This document shows, in pieces, positions 6,850 through 10,974 of a stretch of 10,974 bases of DNA. The stretch spans positions 1 to 10,974 of the forward strand of contig JAICTW010000031.1 in NCBI GenBank assembly GCA_025936195.1, read 5' to 3'. The translations under genes and the position numbers were made by a program. A model generated the notes under the pieces. The model worked only from the letters and a program-made list of their open reading frames with translations. It searched no databases and was not told where the DNA came from. The stretch's first letter is position 1, and each line of letters starts with the position of its first letter. Origin of the DNA: Flavisolibacter sp. (GTDB lineage: Bacteria; Bacteroidota; Bacteroidia; Chitinophagales; Chitinophagaceae).

Positions 6850-7926
6850 CTAATCCCCAATCTTCCCCAAATTCCTTTGTATCCTTGACATATATGGTTT
6901 CAACACATGTCGCATGGTTTGTTTTACCACTTCGCCCATGGTTTTGCAACGTTTGATTTGTTTGCTGTTGAAAAATTCGCCTAACTCATTTCTTAGTTGA
7001 ATGCATTTTTCCTCTGTTGAAATACGGTCTCTACCCATGATGTTTAGCAGGTCCATAAGGCGGTATCTTGAAGAAGCAAGACGGTAAGCAATCAGTGTTC
7101 TTTCTTCTGCCTGGTACTGTTCAATAGAATCTTTGTTCAGGTATTTTAAGGTTAGTTCTACGTAAGGAAGATTTTCTTTGAAGAATTGTGCTAAGTATAG
7201 ATTCTTTCTTCCTTCGTAGGATTGCTGGTCAAAATCAATGGAGCGGATGCGGTACTGAAAATCCTCAACATCGGGAGTAACATTCACTACAAAATTATAG
7301 CTGCGCATATCGCCCAACAAGCGAATGAAACAACGTTCATTGAATTTTACAAATTCCTTCGCTACACGGATCCTGTTCGTTTCTGCACGATTAAAATAAT
7401 CTTTTACAAAACGATCACCCGGAATTCCGGCGATGTGTTCTTCCACCAGCGTATCCTTACCTGTTAAAAAAATAATTCTGTTGGGTGAAAGAAGATGTTC
7501 CAATTCCAAACCATATACTCTCGATGCATCTTCTTTTTTTATGTAATAGTGATCGTAGTTATCATTAAAGCGATTGACAATGCGGATGCGGAAAGGATTT
7601 GAATTACCAAAGCTGCAATAGTCAACCCTTGCCACTTCCAGGTGCTTGGTAAAACTGTAATCACCTTCGGTGCGAATAATGGCGTAGAGTTTTATCAATC
7701 CTTCCTGAATGAATTTCCATTCATCCATGTCATACAATGCCTTCTCCCACAAAGTATCTCTTCCGGCCTTATCCCTGATGGGCAGCGAATAAGTGAACTT
7801 CATCAGATCGTTATAAGAGATCGGCAAAGCAATTTCTCTTCCGTGTGTTTTTAAATAGGAGCGGAGTTCATCGTTGATGGGGAAGAAAGGTTTTTTCCTC
7901 GAAGGCTTATTCGGTTCCTCTTGCAT
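6850..7926 (-). CDS. Uncharacterised protein with kinase/aminoglycoside-phosphotransferase-like catalytic pattern
   Basis: I do not recognise a named family for this 358-residue soluble protein, but its residues can be laid onto the kinase-like fold. YYIKKED (127-133) offers Lys130/131 as the ATP-binding lysine, GLELEHLL (139-146) a helix-C glutamate, DTLVEEHIAGIPG (158-170) resembles the hinge of choline/aminoglycoside kinases, LLGDMRSYNFVV (203-214) has the catalytic-loop spacing D-x4-N (Asp206, Asn211), and RSIDFDQ (228-234) resembles the metal-binding IDF/DFG segment (Asp231). The histidine that usually precedes the catalytic Asp is replaced by Leu-Gly. The N-terminal 100 residues and a basic helical tail (about 320-358) are extra. 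Its ATG lies inside the upstream BtuF-like gene (20-base overlap), implying coupled translation. The alternative is a non-catalytic pseudokinase. Gene reality is near certain; the fold is inference. Confidence 0.9.
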   Translation of the reverse strand: MQEEPNKPSRKKPFFPINDELRSYLKTHGREIALPISYNDLMKFTYSLPIRDKAGRDTLWEKALYDMDEWKFIQEGLIKLYAIIRTEGDYSFTKHLEVARVDYCSFGNSNPFRIRIVNRFNDNYDHYYIKKEDASRVYGLELEHLLSPNRIIFLTGKDTLVEEHIAGIPGDRFVKDYFNRAETNRIRVAKEFVKFNERCFIRLLGDMRSYNFVVNVTPDVEDFQYRIRSIDFDQQSYEGRKNLYLAQFFKENLPYVELTLKYLNKDSIEQYQAEERTLIAYRLASSRYRLMDLLNIMGRDRISTEEKCIQLRNELGEFFNSKQIKRCKTMGEVVKQTMRHVLKPYMSRIQRNLGKIGD

Positions 7927-8752
7927 GCAATAAAGATAAAATTTGGTTTTGCAGTTGTTGAAAGTACGCAGAAGCTTTTAGCAAATGGCTGCCATACCAG
8001 CTAAATGTTTCGCCATCCACTAAAATAATTTTTGTATGGGGAAGCAATGGTTGTAGTTCATCAATATGTTTTTGTTTGAAAGGAAAAGGTTCTGATGAAA
8101 GAAATAAAACCTGGCAGTTGGCAGTTTGCAATTGTTCAATACTTACTTCAGGATATCTGGTTTGGCCAGAAAAGATATTTTGAAACCCTGCATGTTCAAG
8201 CATGTTGTTAATGAAGGTATCGCCACCGATGGTCATGTAAGGATCTTTCCAGATGAGATAACAAGTTTGAAGTTTGCTGCGCCTGCGGCAAGCCTTCGGC
8301 GGCTGAAGGTAGTTTGTAGTTTGAAGTTGGGCAAAACGTGATTTAATCTGATCAACTATTTCTTTCGATCGTGATCTTTTGTTGGTGATTTCTCCAATGG
8401 AGCCAATCATTTCTAAAGCGTCATCTAAATTATTTACATCGCTGATCCAAACCGGGAAATCTTTTTCGAGTTCTTCAATTTGTTCGCGAACGTTTTCCTC
8501 TTTGTTGGCGATGATCAGGTCGGGCTGCAGTTCTTTTATTTTGTCGAGGTGTAATTGTTTGGTGCCGCCGACTCTCGTTTTGGTTCGAAACCATTCTTCG
8601 GGATGAACGCAGAATTTAGTAATGCCTATGACTTCTTCATTTAATCCGAGATCAAATAATAACTCTGTCTGCGAGGGAACCAGCGAGATGATTTTCTTTG
8701 GAGTTTGTATCAGCTCAATTTTTCTTCCTAACTGGTCAACGTGGAAAGCCAT
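7907..8752 (-). CDS. Cytosolic BtuF-like (helical-backbone metal receptor) binding protein
   Basis: The 281-residue product matches the periplasmic-binding-protein-2 fold used by cobalamin (BtuF), iron-siderophore and heme receptors. The N-lobe shows KKIISLVPSQTELLFDLGL (19-37), VIGITKFCVHP (41-51), VGGTKQLHLDKIKELQPDLI (61-80) and VWISDVNNLDDALEMIGSIG (101-120). A backbone helix follows (about 122-143), then the C-lobe with YLIWKDPYMTIGGDTFINNM (165-184) and PEVSIEQLQ (201-209). There is no signal peptide, so unlike BtuF it should stay in the cytoplasm, and no BtuC/BtuD permease or ATPase is nearby. Ligand is unknown. Residues about 145-162 look like an in-frame insertion at the lobe junction (see the repeat at 8264-8328). 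The gene overlaps the kinase-like gene by 20 bases. Confidence 0.88.
   Translation of the reverse strand: MAFHVDQLGRKIELIQTPKKIISLVPSQTELLFDLGLNEEVIGITKFCVHPEEWFRTKTRVGGTKQLHLDKIKELQPDLIIANKEENVREQIEELEKDFPVWISDVNNLDDALEMIGSIGEITNKRSRSKEIVDQIKSRFAQLQTTNYLQPPKACRRRSKLQTCYLIWKDPYMTIGGDTFINNMLEHAGFQNIFSGQTRYPEVSIEQLQTANCQVLFLSSEPFPFKQKHIDELQPLLPHTKIILVDGETFSWYGSHLLKASAYFQQLQNQILSLLHARGTE
8264..8328. repeat. Probable in-frame GC-rich palindromic insertion flanked by an 11-bp direct repeat
   Basis: The 11-mer AGTTTGAAGTT occurs at 8264-8274 and again at 8318-8328, exactly 54 bases apart, which is 18 codons. Between them lies a GC-rich core (8277-8303) built from two imperfect mini-palindromes, GCCTGCGGC and GCCTTCGGC, plus the inverted repeat CCTTC/GAAGG (8293-8309). 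In the BtuF-like protein it yields LQT...LQT around an atypical PPKACRRRSK stretch. Composition contrasts sharply with the AT-rich surroundings. It resembles dispersed palindromic elements that insert in frame into genes; whether other copies exist cannot be seen here. Confidence 0.6.
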
Positions 8753-8762
8753 TGGTGCAAAG

Positions 8763-8776
8763 TACTGAAAACAGTA
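8763..8776. promoter_or_regulatory. Short palindrome upstream of the BtuF-like gene
   Basis: TACTG-AAAA-CAGTA is a perfect 5-bp inverted repeat 10 bases before the BtuF-like ATG, extendable by a G-T and an A-T pair. On the reverse strand GTACTTTG (8757-8764) roughly resembles a -7 box. It may be an operator or chance. The 110-base gap is too short for a full cobalamin riboswitch and shows no B12-box that I can recognise. Confidence 0.25.
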
Positions 8777-8862
8777 TTATGGGGGTTGTTTTATAAAGAT
8801 GCGATTTGTTGCTGTTTTAGCAGGCTTAGCATATTGGCCGATAATCGAAGAATGCAGCAGCA

Positions 8863-10974
8863 CTATTGTTTGATGATCTTTTTCTTTGCTATCGTTTCGC
8901 CGTTGTTGTAGAGTACAAGCAAATAAATCCCACTACTCATTCTGTTCATAATGATCCTGTAGTTGTTCAATATTCCCTTGTTTACCACTCTTCCGCTTAC
9001 GTCAATAATCCGGTAGTTAATATCAGTAATAGGTTGCTGGTTAAATTGAATGAATACTTCCTGCTTCGTGGGATTGGGATAAACAATGATGTCATTTGTA
9101 ATAGCACCAACTGAATATCCATCAACTTGGATATTATCAAAGGCAGCAAATACTTGTCCTGAGTAGCCATATCGAACCAGTCCATCATCAACAATAAATC
9201 GGATTTGAAAGTTTTTGTTTTTAAAACTATCAAGATTGATAAAAGCTCTCTGTGGCAGGGTATCCCAGATATTTTTGATTTGAGACAAACTTCGTGGTGC
9301 AGGGTCATTATGCGTGTATTCAAAAACTTTTTTCCAATTGCTGCCATTGTAAGCTTCTACCCAAAATGATCCAAAGTCCTGTCCGGAAAAAGCTTTGTAG
9401 GAAAGAAAATTATAATCAAAATGCAGATAAATATTGTTGTAGCCGGTAAGATCACTAACAGGTGAGATCAAAGCCAAAGTGCCTCTATATGTGTTGCTGT
9501 GGCTGTTATAGTACATCATACAAGTACTGTCTAAACTTCCACTTTCGGTTCTGTTAGTATAAAAATTCTTTTTATCTACATACCAGTATGGTGTAGGAAA
9601 CGATGGATGTTGCTTTACTAGAGAATCTTTCCAGCCTCTGGTAATCGTGCAATCATTAAAATCACTTATCAATAATTTCTTGCTGGAAGAGCGATAATAA
9701 GGCGCTGTGAAGAATGAACTGAATGTACATCCTTTTTGAGAAGTGTCTTTGCTTATTTCAATCCGGTGCCTTGCACCATCAGCAAACAAATCCTTTAGCA
9801 CAATTGTTTTCAGAGAACGATTGTTTGGAACCGGATAAGGTGTTTTGTCTATTTTAATTACATATTCTTTTGCTGAGCAGTTTGTACAATTCAAATCTAA
9901 ATGCAGATCATACAGATTCCCGTGCACAACGCCGTTGGTGAGCTTAACACTAAGAGGAGAGGGATTGAAAATAACAGAACTGGTCTTTCCCAATAAACCT
10001 GCGGAGCAAACTTTTTGTACAGCAAATTGATATAAGGTACAAGACTGTAAGTTTTTTAGTGTAATGCTATTGCCTGTGATTTGCTTTATAGAACTGGCAT
10101 CATAATCAAGAGAATCTGCAACCTTATATCGGCAAAGAAAGTTTCCGCTACCAGTCCAGCTAAACTGTATGCTATCGGAAGAATTAAGAGTTAGTTTCAA
10201 GTCTTTCATCTCTTCGCAATTTGAGCCAGTACAATCCTCTAAGCAGCTTAAATTGATGATCCGATTTCGAATCGTTTGCTGTGAACTGTAGCTTATACCG
10301 CCAAAATCTGCAAGATTAGAAAATCGTGTACAGCTTGCATTGGCAGCACTATACATAATGAACCCTGTTACATTTGATTTGATGTCATCATCATGAGCAC
10401 AACCAAAAGCATGTCCTGTTTCGTGAGCTGCTGCTACCCGCAAGTAAGCAGGATCATCGGAACTATACCTTAAAATGCTAATTGCCTTGTGTGTGCAATC
10501 TAACGCGCCATCTTCATAACCTGCAAGAGGTTTGGTACTCGTATAAATTTCTCGTGTGGTCCACAGCTGGAACATTTTTGAATCTGTATTCGTTTGAGAA
10601 GCACTCACCCAATCAGAAAAATTTGGCAATAAAATACCTACGTCATTTTTAGCACTTACCATATCACATTCTTTGCATGTACTCACAACAACTTCTTCCA
10701 TTTGAAATTGCAGCTTATCTGTTCCCACATCTGTGCTTCCGTCTGCGCCAAGGTTCAATGTAGTAAATGCTCCTTCAGCAAGGTTCAGATTGGAAAGAAG
10801 CGCTGTTTCTACAGCGTACACATCACCTCCAAATTTTTGAAACATGGAATAATCCGCTACAGAAATAAATTTTGCTTTTTTACAAATAACATCCTGGGGT
10901 GATTGTTCTTTTGAACTGTTTTGCTCTTCTGTTTTCCTTTGTAAGAGTTCTTTATCACTGACGCCACAGGAAAA
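8863..10974 (-). CDS. Secreted reprolysin-like metalloprotease with FN3-like, MAM-like and T9SS sorting domains (5' end cut)
   Basis: The frame is open to the right edge, so the N-terminus and any signal peptide are missing; 703 residues are visible (numbered from the edge). The protease domain carries HETGHAFGCAHD at 184-195, the metzincin zinc motif HExxHxxGxxHD with ligands His184, His188, His194 and catalytic Glu185, and a Met-turn FIMYS at about 205-209 (Met207). This places it with reprolysin (M12B)-like enzymes. A Cys-rich join (about 244-253) leads to an FN3-like domain (about 254-333), another beta-rich stretch, then a jelly-roll of MAM type (about 429-621) ending in AAFDNIQVDGYS. 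The final 78 residues, from NDIIVYPNP to a Lys-rich KKKIIKQ end, are a type A T9SS sorting domain, so the protein should be exported across the outer membrane and possibly surface-anchored. No clear terminator follows. Confidence 0.93.
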   Translation of the reverse strand, partial: FSCGVSDKELLQRKTEEQNSSKEQSPQDVICKKAKFISVADYSMFQKFGGDVYAVETALLSNLNLAEGAFTTLNLGADGSTDVGTDKLQFQMEEVVVSTCKECDMVSAKNDVGILLPNFSDWVSASQTNTDSKMFQLWTTREIYTSTKPLAGYEDGALDCTHKAISILRYSSDDPAYLRVAAAHETGHAFGCAHDDDIKSNVTGFIMYSAANASCTRFSNLADFGGISYSSQQTIRNRIINLSCLEDCTGSNCEEMKDLKLTLNSSDSIQFSWTGSGNFLCRYKVADSLDYDASSIKQITGNSITLKNLQSCTLYQFAVQKVCSAGLLGKTSSVIFNPSPLSVKLTNGVVHGNLYDLHLDLNCTNCSAKEYVIKIDKTPYPVPNNRSLKTIVLKDLFADGARHRIEISKDTSQKGCTFSSFFTAPYYRSSSKKLLISDFNDCTITRGWKDSLVKQHPSFPTPYWYVDKKNFYTNRTESGSLDSTCMMYYNSHSNTYRGTLALISPVSDLTGYNNIYLHFDYNFLSYKAFSGQDFGSFWVEAYNGSNWKKVFEYTHNDPAPRSLSQIKNIWDTLPQRAFINLDSFKNKNFQIRFIVDDGLVRYGYSGQVFAAFDNIQVDGYSVGAITNDIIVYPNPTKQEVFIQFNQQPITDINYRIIDVSGRVVNKGILNNYRIIMNRMSSGIYLLVLYNNGETIAKKKIIKQ

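Noticed and set aside
8805..8820. TGCT/AGCA mini-hairpin after the metalloprotease gene as a terminator
   Set aside because: The stem is only 4 bp and no T tract follows on the reverse strand.
8753..8862. Possible cobalamin riboswitch before the BtuF-like gene
   Set aside because: The gap is 110 bases, partly taken by the preceding gene's 3' end, and I see no B12-box or multi-stem layout.
8997..9347. A 116-codon leftward frame inside the metalloprotease gene
   Set aside because: It is an alternative frame of the MAM-like and sorting-domain coding region with no recognisable protein character.

Overview
The window looks like a chromosomal segment of a Bacteroidota bacterium, most likely a Chitinophagaceae-type organism. 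The phylum call rests on a type IX secretion (T9SS) C-terminal sorting domain, promoter -7 boxes of the TAnnTTTG type, absence of strong Shine-Dalgarno sequences and moderately AT-rich DNA. The family-level call is inference from overall gene flavour. I see no phage, integrase, transposase, tRNA, rRNA or CRISPR array; gene order suggests ordinary housekeeping and accessory metabolism.

Left part (1-2840). A 3'-truncated NADPH-dependent FMN reductase family flavoprotein runs leftward off the edge. Divergent from it is a rightward three-gene unit: a Tat-exported glycosylasparaginase, CutC, and a small HEAT-repeat protein, with gaps of 28 and 5 bases. The first enzyme releases aspartate from GlcNAc-Asn, so the unit points to salvage of N-glycoprotein debris.

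Middle (2841-6849). A 445-base convergent gap holds an unrecorded 38-residue cationic ORF followed by a perfect rho-independent terminator, and the opposing terminator of the next gene. Then come three leftward genes: class I fructose-bisphosphate aldolase (FbaB), a lipoprotein-type alpha/beta-hydrolase esterase, and class II zinc fructose-bisphosphate aldolase. Two unrelated enzymes for the same glycolytic/gluconeogenic step therefore sit within 3.3 kb, and both have a TATCTTTG promoter box upstream.

Right part (6850-10974). Three leftward genes: a conserved but unnamed protein in which I can trace a protein-kinase/aminoglycoside-phosphotransferase-like catalytic pattern; a cytosolic BtuF-like binding protein overlapping it by 20 bases and carrying a probable in-frame 54-bp GC-rich palindromic insertion; and a large 5'-truncated secreted metzincin protease with an FN3-like domain, a MAM-like domain and a T9SS sorting tail.

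The strongest leads for something undescribed are the kinase-like protein coupled to a cytosolic cobalamin/metal-binding fold, and the in-frame palindromic element inside the latter gene.
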